Assembly: GCA_025201705.1 (NCBI GenBank)
Contig: MU617065.1
Coordinates: forward strand, 1-16,798
Origin: Dissophora ornata
Taxonomy: Eukaryota; Mortierellomycota; Mortierellomycetes; Mortierellales; Mortierellaceae
Length of the DNA stretch: 16,798 bases
Reading direction: 5' to 3'
Part shown: positions 1-9,337 of the stretch, piece after piece
How positions within the stretch are numbered: the first letter of the stretch is position 1
Layout: each line of letters opens with the position of its first letter
Translations under genes and position numbers: made by a program
The notes under the pieces: generated by a model
Database searches by the model: none
Seen by the model: the letters and a program-made list of their open reading frames with translations, nothing else
Told to the model about the DNA's origin: nothing

Positions 1-121
1 GCCCAAAAAGGGCGCCCGGCTCTTATCAGCTATTTCCGTCGTAAAAAAGGGACCTAAAAAAAAAAACTATGCAATCGAGCTATCCTTTCCAGAGGAGGTT
101 TCCTTTGGTGCTGCGAATATC
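1..121. other. 3' flank of the XYPPX protein gene
   Basis: This stretch lies downstream of the stop codon of the minus-strand XYPPX gene and should hold its 3' UTR. It contains an A-rich run near 49-67. I see no AATAAA signal on the minus strand and no coding potential. Confidence 0.4.
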
Positions 122-266
122 CTAATGATGGTTGTGATGTGCTGGCTTATGCTCATCCTCTGTGAACTTCTCAAACAACTTCTTCGTACCCGCTAACGCT
201 AATCCACCTGCAGCCATACCTCCCGCTAACTTCATCCAATCAGTACCTTGCTTGCCTCCTTGCTGC

Positions 267-298
<32 letters not shown>

Positions 299-1207
299 TT
301 GCTGCTGCTGGGGTGGAGGAGTCTGATACATCGGCTGCTGGTACATGGGCTGTTGCTGCTGCTGTTGAGGGTATGGCGACTGTGATGGAGGTGCATACTG
401 CGGAGCGACAGCTGCAGCAGCTCCTGGGTAATAGGACCCACTCTCTCCTCCCGCTGATCCCGTCGGTGGCTTCTGCTTGTTGTTGGGGTCATAGTTGATA
501 TGGTAGTTCCACATCTGGATCTCCTCCTGTGTGCATGGCCGGGGACCGTAAGCTGGAGGAGGATAAGCACGCATCCAAAAGTCGATTCCCTTTTGATCAC
601 CGGCTGGAACTCCTACTGCTCCTGCTCCTACTCCTCTTTCGGGCCCACTGTAGCCTGGTGGAGGGACCCCTGCTCCTCCTGCTCCTCCTGCTCCTGGATA
701 TGCGCCCTTGTTCATTTCATTGTAGGCAGCGTACGGTTGCGACTGAGGAGGGGGGTAAGCCTCTTGAGGCGGCAGCTTTTGGTCGTACATTGAACCCGCT
801 GGTGTCTGAGAACCTGGGTACCCTGCGGGTGGGCTTTGGTATTGTGGAGGTGTGACGGGTCCAGGAGCAGAAGATCCTGGGTATCCCATTGGTGGGGCAC
901 CAGCAGGGGGAGCGTACATACCCTGCTGCTGCTGCTGCTGCTGCTGAGGCTGATGTTGAGGTGGGTACGCAGTAGGCACCTGATAGTCGCCGGGCTGGTG
1001 AGGCTGGGAGGGATACGGCGATGAGGTTGGTGGGTACTGGGAAGGAGCTTGTGGGTAGCCTGGTGCTGGATAGCCTGGTGCAGGGTAACCTGATGGAGGG
1101 TAACCCGATTGAGGAGGGTATGGGGATGACGAGGCTGGGGGGTAGCCGGCGGGAGGAGGGTATCCATAGCCGGGTTGGGGCTGGGCGGGCGGGAAGTATC
1201 CAGACAT
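122..1207 (-). CDS. XYPPX-repeat, poly-Q, Tyr/Pro-rich protein (unknown function)
   Basis: This is an uninterrupted frame of 361 codons from ATG at 1207 (A at -3) to TAG at 122. I do not recognise a named family. The first ~190 residues are degenerate GYP/YPPP repeats of the XYPPX type, with an 8-Gln run near residue 90. A less repetitive block follows at about 205-245, including IDFWMRAYPPPAYGPRP and EEIQMWNYHINYDP, and may be the functional core. A ~17-Gln run comes next, at about 300-316. The C-terminus (about 317-361) carries DWMKLAGGMAAGGLALAGTK, a Gly/Ala-rich hydrophobic stretch, then FEKFTEDEH and a His-rich end. There is no signal peptide. The Gly/Ala segment resembles the tail of small GYP-rich proteins in plants and fungi and could contact membranes, but this is inference. 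Pro/Tyr/Gln-rich disorder also suggests condensation or WW/SH3 binding. The Gln runs mix CAG and CAA. I see no splice signal interrupting it. Confidence 0.8.
249..311 (-). repeat. CAG/CAA repeat encoding the C-terminal poly-Gln tract
   Basis: Mixed CTG/TTG trinucleotides on the plus strand encode about 17 consecutive Gln in the XYPPX protein. The CAA interruptions should slow slippage, but length polymorphism between strains is still likely. A second, shorter run lies near 922-946. Confidence 0.8.
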
Positions 1208-1308
1208 GATTTTGTAGATGGAGAAGGTGTGCGTTGAGTGTGGTGGGAGTGCGTGTGCAAAATGGAATACAAAAAAAGAAAGAAAAGCTTGGCAAGAAGG
1301 AGGTCTCT

Positions 1309-1316
1309 CTTATAAG
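1309..1316 (-). promoter_or_regulatory. Candidate TATA box for the XYPPX gene
   Basis: The palindromic CTTATAAG lies about 100 bp upstream of the ATG at 1207. Spacing fits a TATA box with a short 5' UTR. The motif alone is weak evidence. Confidence 0.3.
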
Positions 1317-1834
1317 AAAGACGGAAGGGGATCAGGGCAGAGAGAAAAGGAAGGAACGGTGTTGGAGTGAGGTGGGATCGAGCTATTAATAATACGCTGT
1401 TGAAGTCCCTGCTGGACAGAAAAGCCGAAATAAGAAGGCGCTGATTGATTGATCTGGGCTGTGGCGCCATTGATTATTGGGTCGCGTCGAACCGGATGCC
1501 TCACACAGCGCTTCAGTAGTAGAGTAGTAGAGTAGTAGAGAGAGCGCTTATATTTACATTGTTCGCTTCGTTCTCTCCGTGTTGCGCCGTATGAATAGAC
1601 TATGAGGTATTTGCTTTTTCTTGGGCTGTTCTGTTATTCCCATCAGCGCGTGTTGGGATTTGGGCGAAATTTTCATAGAGAGAGAGAAGAGAGAGAGGAA
1701 ATAGGAAATAAACAAAATGCCGCATATCCATCATCTGACTTGCGTTTGTCAACTCCACTCTCGGCGAACGTCAGTCTTCTGTTTAATACATGTACACGTC
1801 TGCATTCCCCGGGAACAAAACAAAAGAACAAAAG

Positions 1835-1868
1835 AACAACAACAACAACAACAGCAACAACAACAACA
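1835..1868 (+). repeat. (AAC)n microsatellite
   Basis: AAC triplets with one GCA interruption lie in the 3' flank of the secreted-protein gene. They are non-coding. The RhoGEF intron at 7246-7096 holds a similar CAA tract. Confidence 0.8.
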
Positions 1869-1902
1869 GTTCTCTGTCGGCGATTAATAATATTATTATA
1901 TA

Positions 1903-1908
1903 TTTATT
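1903..1908 (-). terminator. Candidate poly(A) signal (AATAAA) of the secreted-protein gene
   Basis: AATAAA on the minus strand lies about 180 nt past the stop at 2090, in AT-rich sequence. It is the first good match downstream, although the surrounding AT content makes a chance match possible. Confidence 0.3.
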
Positions 1909-2089
1909 CTAGTTTTTCGATATTATTCTCCTTCCTACTTCAAACCCGTGAAGAGTGGTTTGAATAATAACAAATAGGGCATCCAAGGCCCACTTGACTT
2001 TTTGTCTTCTTCCGCGGCGATCCCCCTTGTTTAAAAATAAAAAAAGGGAATTCATGCTACCTGTGTTCAATTCCACCCTATTGGGGGGT

Positions 2090-3019
2090 TTAAAGCAAAG
2101 CAGCAACAGCCATCAACAAGGCCGTGGCAACACCGGCAACGGGCTTCAAGGCACCAGCGGCACCGCTGGACGCGTTCGTGGCGGTGGCGGTGGCAGTGGC
2201 GGTGGTGGCGGTGGCAGTGGGCAAAGCGGTGGTGGGCGAGCCAGTGGGGACGTTTGTGACAGTGACATTGAGGGTACCCGTGGGCCAGGTCTGGGTGAAC
2301 GAGGTCTTGCAGAGGGTGTTGTAGGCAGGGACGAGCTTGGTCCAGTACTGCACAAACTCGGGGGTGTAGAAAGGTGTCATTCTAGGCATCAGGGTCGTGG
2401 CCAGATATTCGATCGTGCTGTTCATGGCAGCCTGGGAACAATCCGAGCAGACCTCCGTGGAGACAAGGTTGTTGGCAATAAAGAAGGGCTCCTGCGAGGC
2501 GCGGATGGTTCCAGAGGTCAGGTAGATGCCCAGGTTGGTGACAAAGCGGAGCGTGGGGTCGGAGATGGACTGGGCCAGGCAGTAGGTGACGGGCACGACT
2601 GGGGGACCCTTGGATGCTGGAGGGGCAGCGGGATTGACGGTACAGTATGCTTCGCGGATGGGTTCGGCGAAGAAGACCTCGAGGGCGTTCTTGCCGATCG
2701 AGAGGATGTTGCCCATGGAGGCCTCAGCATCCATGGAGGCATTGCAGGCGTTGATGTACTTTGTGGTGGCAGAAAGCAAGGTGGAGCTGGAGCAGGCGGG
2801 CTGGCCGCAGACCTGGTTGATCAACTCGGTGTAGTTGGGGCTACCGCCCTGGCTGACCAAGGCGGCGCTGTAGACCTCGTCGGTGAAGCACTTTTGGTAA
2901 GTGCCGCTGACGCCAGGGGCGTAGTCCTGGATGACGGCAGAGCAGTTGGCGTCCTGAGCCTTGGTGACGGAGGCGAGAGCGAGCAGAGCCGCGACGGAAG
3001 CAGCGATGGTGAAGCGCAT
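2090..3019 (-). CDS. Secreted Cys-rich, Thr/Ala-rich, probably GPI-anchored cell-surface protein
   Basis: This is a single-exon frame of 309 aa. I start it at ATG 3019 because that places a classic signal peptide (MRFTIAASVAALLALASVTKA) at the N-terminus; the frame stays open upstream with low-complexity Leu/Ser/Pro residues that look like UTR. The mature part has ten cysteines spaced NCS, KCF, VCG, ACS, ACN, YCT, YCL, VCS, DCS and LCK, so five disulfides are possible, and several NxS/T sequons. Residues ~255-285 are Thr/Ala-rich, the usual O-glycosylated stalk. The end is a small-residue site (NASSGAAGA) followed by a hydrophobic tail (GVATALLMAVAALL), as expected of a GPI signal. The VCSDCSQAA pattern recalls the fungal secreted DUF7729 family, but I hold that assignment loosely. 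Its role is probably wall or surface structure, and no catalytic motif is visible. The gene runs in the same direction as the XYPPX gene, 882 bp away. Confidence 0.85.
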   Translation of the reverse strand: MRFTIAASVAALLALASVTKAQDANCSAVIQDYAPGVSGTYQKCFTDEVYSAALVSQGGSPNYTELINQVCGQPACSSSTLLSATTKYINACNASMDAEASMGNILSIGKNALEVFFAEPIREAYCTVNPAAPPASKGPPVVPVTYCLAQSISDPTLRFVTNLGIYLTSGTIRASQEPFFIANNLVSTEVCSDCSQAAMNSTIEYLATTLMPRMTPFYTPEFVQYWTKLVPAYNTLCKTSFTQTWPTGTLNVTVTNVPTGSPTTALPTATATTATATATATNASSGAAGALKPVAGVATALLMAVAALL

Positions 3020-4593
3020 GGTGCTGTGTTGTCGAGAGGGTAAGAGAGAGGGAAAGAGTAAAGAGAGAGGGGAAAGAGAGAGGAGGAGGAGAGGCGTATA
3101 AAAGGTTCCGTTCGCGGGATGAGGTGATGAGATCAGTTGCACAAAAATAGAATGACTTTGTCTCGCGAGGAGGAGAGGGTAATCAGGCGACGAAGGAATG
3201 GGTCGTGAATGGGGGGTGATGAGGGCGAAGGAGAGATGAAGAGAGAAGAGAGAGAGAAGTCGCACTCGCGTCCCCAGGTCTTCAGCTCTTCACCAACACC
3301 ACCACCACCACTACCACCACCGTTGGCTTGCCCCCCTCTGGCGGGCACCAATCCCTCGTCTCGTCTGGGACATCGCAGCAATCGTGCAATGAATGCCTGA
3401 GAGCAGCTGCTCTTTACCTGCAATCAAACTACTTTTCGTATATTGAGTGCTCTCGTAAACACTCGTTTGCTCCTCGGCCTGCCACCACCACCAGCCATTG
3501 GAACTCAACTGCTCGCTCGCACCAAGAGCAGCTGCAAAAAAAAAAAAACCAAAAAACACTGTTGTGGTCACCGATAAGAATAGGCTAGATCACACACCCT
3601 ACGCGACGTTTCTTTTTCCCCCTTGTTCTGCGCATTGTGAGAACAATCTGCCCTGTATGAAGTGTATGAAGCAGGAAACACGCCCAGCCACAAACAACAA
3701 AACACAGAATCAGTAAAAATAAGGGTGCGATCAGGGAAACACAGATACTCGGTGGTCGTCATCATCCGTAGGACAAGGTCTGGTCCGCTCTGGATACAAG
3801 AAAGCGCTTGGCTGACAAAGGGGGAATATTGGTCGCACGCACTAGTCTAATACACTAATATGGGCATGGGTGTGGTATTTTTTTTTTGTGCTCTCTGTTT
3901 TTTTTTTGTGCCAGCGTTTTATTACGTGCAGAACCATATTTTCTGTCCCACCTCGAAAAACGTGGTCTACAACATTGTACAAGGCAGCGGAGGACAGGAG
4001 GGCTAGAACTAGTCTTGTCTCAGGAGAGCAATAGCGTCATCTGCCATCGATTGCGTTTTAGAACCGGGATGGCGTATACTTCCATGCGTATACCCCGGTC
4101 TGGCTGCTCTTGTCTAGAAGGCTCTACACGCTGCAGTCTGTATGTGTGTTTGTTGAAAGAGACTTTCCGTGAAAAAGACCTGCATATCCCCGGTAACAGG
4201 AAATGTGGCGTTGAAGAGACAGAGGACTGATCAAACATGGGAAGAAGGAAGGATCTAATGAAATGAAGATGTGCTCAAGGGGGGGGGAGTTTGAATTCAT
4301 CCGCCCCCTTGTCAAACATCCAGCGCAGATCTTCATTTCCCCATCCTGGGTCGAATACATATTTTTAGCAAAAGTGTAAAAGAGCTTTAGAGCAAGAGAG
4401 AGAGAGAGCAGGGCGCGGATAGCCTTGTCTAGATGCTCACCATCACACACACCGCACGCGCCTCGTTCATTCCGGCAGAACGACCCGGCTCCTCAATCAC
4501 GAATGCAACATGCATCATTACTGGGGTGGGAGGAGGGGAGTTTTTTTTTTTATTTTATCTTTTGAAAAGCAATTATGCCTTTTCTCGCCTCAT
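3020..4593. other. Intergenic region, promoter side of the secreted-protein gene and 3' side of the RhoGEF
   Basis: The first ~400 bp (3020-3420) are GA-rich and then ACC-rich, and probably carry the promoter and 5' UTR of the secreted-protein gene. The rest holds homopolymer runs (A near 3536-3548, T near 3879-3908, G near 4280) and a short GA tract near 4398-4409. I found no tRNA, no repeat element and no frame with coding character or paired splice sites. Confidence 0.5.
4549..4554 (-). terminator. Poly(A) signal (AATAAA) of the RhoGEF gene
   Basis: AATAAA on the minus strand lies about 40 nt downstream of the TAG at 4594 and is followed by an A-run. The position is typical for a short fungal 3' UTR and supports the 3' end of the gene model. 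Confidence 0.5.
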
Positions 4594-7500
4594 CTACTCA
4601 TTTTCATTAAGACTCAGCCCCTCAAAGATCTTGTTCGCAATCGTCTCGTCCTTGAACTGCAGCATGTAGATAATACTCATCTTCTCCTGCGGGTTCATCA
4701 AAGTAATCGCCAGCTTCTTGGGTCCCACCAACTCTACACAGTCGCACTGCACAATCACACTATCCAGTACCTTCTTATTACCAGACACCAATGACACAAA
4801 CAAACGAACATGACCCGACGGTTTCTCCATCTTGATCTCCACCCTTGAAGTTCCTAAACTCATCCATTGACCATGATCGCCTGCTTGGAGGAGCAGTTTA
4901 CATTCGGAGGGAGGGTACATCGTATTGAGCGTCTGTTTCACTGGCTTTTCTCGACTGGATTGTTGGCTCACCGTCGACGCCAACGAATCTCCACGCGATA
5001 ACACAGGCAAGGACGATTTCTGCAACGAGGGATCATACATGGCTCGATCCTTGGCTCGATGGAACGCACCACCAAAGTCCTCTGCTTCCCGTTCAGAGTT
5101 CAGAGCTACCAGGAACCATTGCACACTGGCGCCCATATCCATCGACACACTGACATCTGTCTCTGAAGCGCGACGGAATGTAGTCGATTCGACAATCCAG
5201 GCATTCAGGACCAACTGCCCAGATTCATACGTCGTCACTGCCATCGCTATCCGGTTCGCTGTCGTCACCCGGAGCTCCACAAAACAGTCATCGTCTTCCA
5301 CAATCGGTTCCCAGGTCTCTTCCTTCCACTGGAAGACATCGCAGGGTTTCGTCTTGAAGAGCACCTCCTTGGCTGCCGCAACATCGCCCTGTCCCAAAAC
5401 GCGTCCTCTTGGTGGTCCTCCTGGCCTACCGCCCGTCGTATTTGCACGTCTCATGCTCTATCATTTCAGAACAAAACAAAACGAGTTGTTGAGTTCGTTT
5501 TGTACAATTTGAATATCACGCAACCACACACAAATAGAGTTTGGAAATAAATAAAAACAGGCATGTTACTCACCACTGCTCGGTTGAAAGGTCGTGGAGA
5601 GGGGCGTCCAGTAAATGATCCTCCTCCGTTTTGCATCAGACCAGGCCTGGGACCCGGTCCTCCACCAGGTGACATTTGAGGTCGGTATCCAGGCGAGGTC
5701 ATGCCCATTTGCGGTCTCATAGGACCACCCATAGGACTCATAGGACCACTCATAGGACCATTCATAGGACCATTCATAGGACCGCCCATAGGCGGCCTTC
5801 CACCCATGGCCAGCATAGGTGGTCGAGGACGTGGACTCATGGGTCCTCCAGGATGACCCTGGAAAGGTGGCGACAGAGGTCCATTATGAAAGTTCTGTTG
5901 TGGTGGACCTCCATTTTGCATAGTAGGTGAGAGAGGAGATCCAGGGCCCATGGGTCGCATAGGTCGACTCTGTGTGAAACTCCTATTGAGTTGCTGCTGT
6001 TGCTGCTGTTGCTGTTGCTGTGCTTTGGCGGCATCCCTTTGTTGCGCAACGTTGACCTCATGAATCCATGTAGCCTTGAGCTGGTCCTCCAAGATCCATA
6101 TCCGTGCCTTGGCTCTGTTGACGATGGTGAGTTCCACAATCGGTACTATTCAAATATTATTCCACATTATTGCGCGCGCGCGTAATGTGCGTATATGATT
6201 TTAGATTAGACCATCCGAGCTTTCTTGTGCCGCCATCCAGAAAGGAAGAGAGAGATGTATACAAAAAAAAAAAAAAAAAAAAAAAAAAAACCACTGCATA
6301 CCTTGATCGGGCTGCGTGCCGTCTCTGGCAAACACATGTCGAATGGCCAGAGGGGGGAACAAGAGCCAGTACGTCGACTCGTCGCCCTCCGGATTGTTGT
6401 TGATCTCCTCAGGCGTTTTTGTCCTGCAAATCAGCAAGAGGTCTGACAATAGCAAAATGTGCCCATCCTCGAATCTGTCCTCTTCACCGTCGTCCGTCGA
6501 GATAGTGAAGCAATAATCACCGCGAATCAACATCCGGCGCTCAATCAACGCTAATGAGAGTGCACAAGTCTATTCATGTATTGAAGGGGGGTGGGGGGTG
6601 GTTCATTCTCGTTAGTACACAAAGCCTCTTTTGTTTCTGATGCCAGAGATAGGGGGGGACAGGGTAAAAGACTCAATAAGTTTTTCTTCATACCTTGGGC
6701 TCCATTGTGAACAGATCCAGGACCTTGGCGGTATCAAGAGTCCCCTCCAATTGCAACATAGCCTCTGCTGTGAGAGAAGGGTTGCTCATGTTTTGCTGAG
6801 GCCACTGACCAGGATTCCTGCCTGGTGACATGGGTGAAGGAGGCAATGGTGGCGACATGGGATTTCTAGCATGTGGTGGGAAGTTGGGAGATGTCTGATC
6901 TGTGATGGGTGGCGAAGGAAGTGCCTGTCGAAGGGTTGACATGCTCGAGATTCCAGAGAGCGCAGGCGAGGCTGGGTGACGAGACGTTCCTGGTACATCC
7001 ACAGTGACAAGTCGTAAGATGGTGTCGATCCTCATAAACGCAGCTTCCAGTGCCTCGAAATCAGGGGTTCCACGTTCTGACGAGTCCAGCTGTCTCTACA
7101 GGTGGTTTTTTTTTTTTTTTTAGAATGCTCGGGTTAGGTCATCATGCGTTGGAAATTCTTAACAAACCATGCAGACGGTTCGCAGCACATGGTTGGCTCG
7201 ACACAAAACAACAACAACAACAGCAACAACAACAACAACAACATACCATGTAGAGGCGGCGATAGTAGTGTAGACGATCAATTGGTTTCATGAGGAAGGA
7301 ATCCAGCGTGATGTGCTGCACTTGCTCGGCAGCGATTTCCTATTGTTATCAATGGAACAAAGGACTGAAAAGTTAGACGACTAAGGTGACACACTCCCCC
7401 CCTCCCCCAGCTCACATTGCGACAATAAGCCATCTCTGCATGTGGGTCCACTCACTGTCAGAATGTTCTGTAACCTCGAGTTGTTGATAATCTCGGGCCA

Positions 7501-8542
7501 ACTATCGAGTTGTGGGACATGGATCTTGCAGTAGTTGGAGTAAGGTGCCTCCATGACATCAACAAACCACATCAGGGTTTTGCTCAACTCCACGGCGACA
7601 TCCTCACTGTCAATAACGTCCGTCAGCTTCCTGGACAGCTTTCTGTTGATCACATGGATATCCTCGATATTCCGGAGCATCTCATCGACCTCCTTTGGCG
7701 GGAAATCCTCCTGTGTCCAACCGGCAGACACGCGCTGTGATGCAACGATATACGATGGGAGGCGCCAAAAGTTAGAAAAGAGGGGGTCGTTGGATTGCAA
7801 ACATGTGCGCCAACAAGAGGCGGCAAAAAAAAAAAGAGAGAGATGTTCACAGAATGGCAATACGGCATTGGCTATCGTTGGGCTGTACCTGAAGGAGGAT
7901 CTTCAAATCAGAAACATATTCATTTTCGGTCTCCACCAGATCTTCCATCGGGTTGAACAGGCGCGGAGGGCCCGACAAGGACTGCTCAAAGGGCGGGCGC
8001 TGAAGCTACAGGCAAGATGGATATGTGGATATGAGGCGGGCCATGTCGCAATTAGTCAGATGCAGCAAGAGAGCAGCAATATAGAAGAAAACAACCACTC
8101 AAGTCGCAACAATAGGGAGGGAGGGAGGGAGGAGGGAGAGAGATACAATTTGATAGATGGAAAATTACATACATGCGAGGGGATGGGCCGCAGCGGTTGC
8201 TGGTAGGCGAATCCGGGGTTGTGCCGAGGCATTCCCTCTGGTCCAGGATGGAATGGCTATTGCGAGAGATGAGGGCAAATCAAGGTGGAGATGTCAACAT
8301 GGCGTTGTTTACTACAGCTCTCAGAGCGTGGAGAGATGGGGGGAGGAAAAGGGTCTGATTCTCGGATGTCATGGTTCAGGTTGAGCAGCTCTGCGTGAGG
8401 TGGGGCTAGTTACCCTTGGAGGAGCCATGCCCATGTTCATGTTCAAAGGCATGCTGTTCATGTTCATGTTGTTCATGTTGTTCATGTTCATGTTGTTCAT
8501 GTTCATGTTCAGGGGCATCGACATTGGCATCTGGTTGTTCAT
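4594..8542 (-). CDS. Rho guanine nucleotide exchange factor (DH-PH), nine exons, 926 aa
   Basis: The protein should activate a Rho/Cdc42-type GTPase. Exons: 8542-8414, 8235-8173, 7999-7889, 7734-7456, 7339-7247, 7095-6694, 6569-6302, 6145-5574, 5457-4594. All introns are GT-AG and the joins stay in frame. The ATG at 8542 follows an in-frame TAA 18 nt upstream. Residues 1-43 are Met/Asn-rich. The DH domain starts near 85 (LVETENEYVSDLKILLQ) and contains LDSFLMKPIDRLHYYRRLYM (206-225). A Pro-rich linker spans ~265-330. The PH domain (~340-485) has ERRMLIRGDY, HILLLSDLLLICR and ELTIVNRAKARIWILED, with probable invariant Trp 475. Next come a 10-Gln run and a GPM/GPMN-repeat linker (to ~639). Residues ~666-776 (FQWKEETWEPI, VLNAWI, QWFLVALNSEREAEDF) and ~822-920 look like two PH-superfold (RanBP1/WH1-like) modules; this is inference. 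Exon 3 could instead start at 8005 and exon 6 at 7089, adding or removing two residues. The GTPase target cannot be read from sequence. Confidence 0.85.
5710..5800 (-). repeat. GPM(N/S)-encoding imperfect tandem repeat in RhoGEF exon 8
   Basis: Imperfect 12-bp units (ATAGGACCATTC-like on the plus strand) encode repeated GPMN, GPMS and GPMG. They sit in the disordered linker after the PH domain. Units are multiples of three, so expansion would keep the frame. Confidence 0.7.
6263..6290. repeat. A28 homopolymer inside a RhoGEF intron
   Basis: An uninterrupted run of 28 A on the plus strand reads as poly-T in the RhoGEF transcript. It lies just inside the donor of the intron 6301-6146. It is probably slippage-prone and does not interrupt coding sequence. 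Confidence 0.9.
6611..6617 (-). promoter_or_regulatory. TACTAAC branch site in RhoGEF intron 6
   Basis: The minus strand reads TACTAAC about 40 nt before the AG at 6571-6570. It helps to choose the exon-7 start at 6569. The later AG at 6552-6551 would break the frame, while 6569 gives an in-frame TCALSLALIERRM. Confidence 0.55.
7206..7242. repeat. (CAA)n microsatellite in a RhoGEF intron
   Basis: CAA triplets with one GCA interruption begin almost at the splice donor of the intron 7246-7096. On the transcript they read as TTG/TTC repeats. They look like Gln codons on the plus strand but lie between two well-defined minus-strand exons. Confidence 0.8.
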
Positions 8543-8974
8543 TTTGGCGGAGAGGGATTAGCACTAAGGAAAGGGGGGAATGAGGCACACCGCCCTGATC
8601 GACAGGAGGAGGGGGAGGGAGGAGGGAGGAGGGAGTTCGAGGAACGGTCGTTTGGTGGGCAGGACAGCTTCCAAAGCAGGTCAGCTCAAGACAGAGCGAT
8701 GAAAGGCGCGGGTTGAGAGTAGTCTGGAGGGCTGCTGGCGGATAGGTCGAAATGAAGAGAGAGAGGAGAGAACGAAAACCGCTGGGAGAGGGGCGAAAGG
8801 GATGAACGATTGGCACACTTGGGCTCCACTGCGCGTTCGTGGCGAATATAGCCTTCTGTGGCTAGACTGCGGTACAGGCATCCAACTCTCACCTCTGGCT
8901 TTAATTGCAGCATTGCTGAATTGCTTCTCCGTCCCTCTCTCGCTCTGGCTCTCGTCGACAGCTCAATCTCCCCC

Positions 8975-8996
8975 CTCTCTCTCTCTCTCTCTCTCT
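8975..8996 (+). repeat. (CT)n microsatellite
   Basis: About 11 CT dinucleotides lie upstream of the RhoGEF start. They are non-coding. Confidence 0.85.
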
Positions 8997-9099
8997 ATCA
9001 CACGCCACACGCCCCGACTCTGTTTCCGCTCCACTCTCGCTGCTTGTCTGCCCCGTCTCCTGGGCCATGGCTCTTTCATTTTTAGATATCCCAAACCAA

Positions 9100-9116
9100 G
9101 AACCAAGTCTTGGTTC
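9100..9116. promoter_or_regulatory. 17-bp near-perfect palindrome upstream of the RhoGEF
   Basis: The sequence GAACCAAGTCTTGGTTC has two 8-bp arms around a single T. It lies about 560 bp upstream of the RhoGEF ATG. It could be a binding site for a dimeric regulator or a chance inverted repeat. No family is assigned. Confidence 0.3.
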
Positions 9117-9290
9117 CATAGATGAGAGCACCGTGGCTTTAATATACGCATAGCCTGGTACACATGTGGTGATGGTAGTGGTGGTGGTTGCGATCGTGAT
9201 CGCAGCAATACCTGAAAGTCATGGACATTTGTAGTTCGTTTGTTGAAGAGACACATGTTGATTGGAGTAGACCATACTCACCATGTCCGC

Positions 9291-9294
<4 letters not shown>

Positions 9295-9327
<33 letters not shown>

Positions 9328-9337
9328 CACACACACA
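9295..9337 (+). repeat. Compound (TC)n(AC)n microsatellite
   Basis: About 15 TC units are followed directly by seven AC units. The apparent Arg/Glu-repeat or Ser/Leu-repeat frames across it are low-complexity artefacts. Confidence 0.9.

Larger units (their letters stand above)
1208..2089. other. Intergenic region between two tandem minus-strand genes
   Basis: This stretch holds the promoter and 5' UTR of the XYPPX gene (about 1208-1600) and the 3' UTR of the secreted-protein gene (toward 2089). It includes a TAGTAGAG tandem near 1515-1540, a GA-rich patch near 1677-1700, an AAC microsatellite near 1835-1868 and an AT-rich stretch near 1884-1910. I see no supported gene. The longer frames here lie in low-complexity sequence. 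Confidence 0.5.

Noticed and set aside
712..1470. 252-codon and 192-codon minus frames overlapping the XYPPX gene
   Set aside because: They are out-of-frame readings of its repeats, rich in Ser/His/Pro/Leu with no structure.
1994..3043. 349-codon plus-strand frame opposite the secreted-protein gene
   Set aside because: It is Gly/Asp/Val-rich, has no domain, and mirrors a minus-strand gene with a signal peptide, regular Cys spacing and a GPI tail.
3096..3102. TATAAAA near the secreted-protein gene
   Set aside because: The consensus is on the plus strand, while the gene is on the minus strand. The minus reading (TTTTATA) is a weak TATA box.
6263..6290. A28 run as a retroelement poly(A) tail
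   Set aside because: There is no target-site duplication or element body next to it, and it lies inside a well-defined RhoGEF intron.
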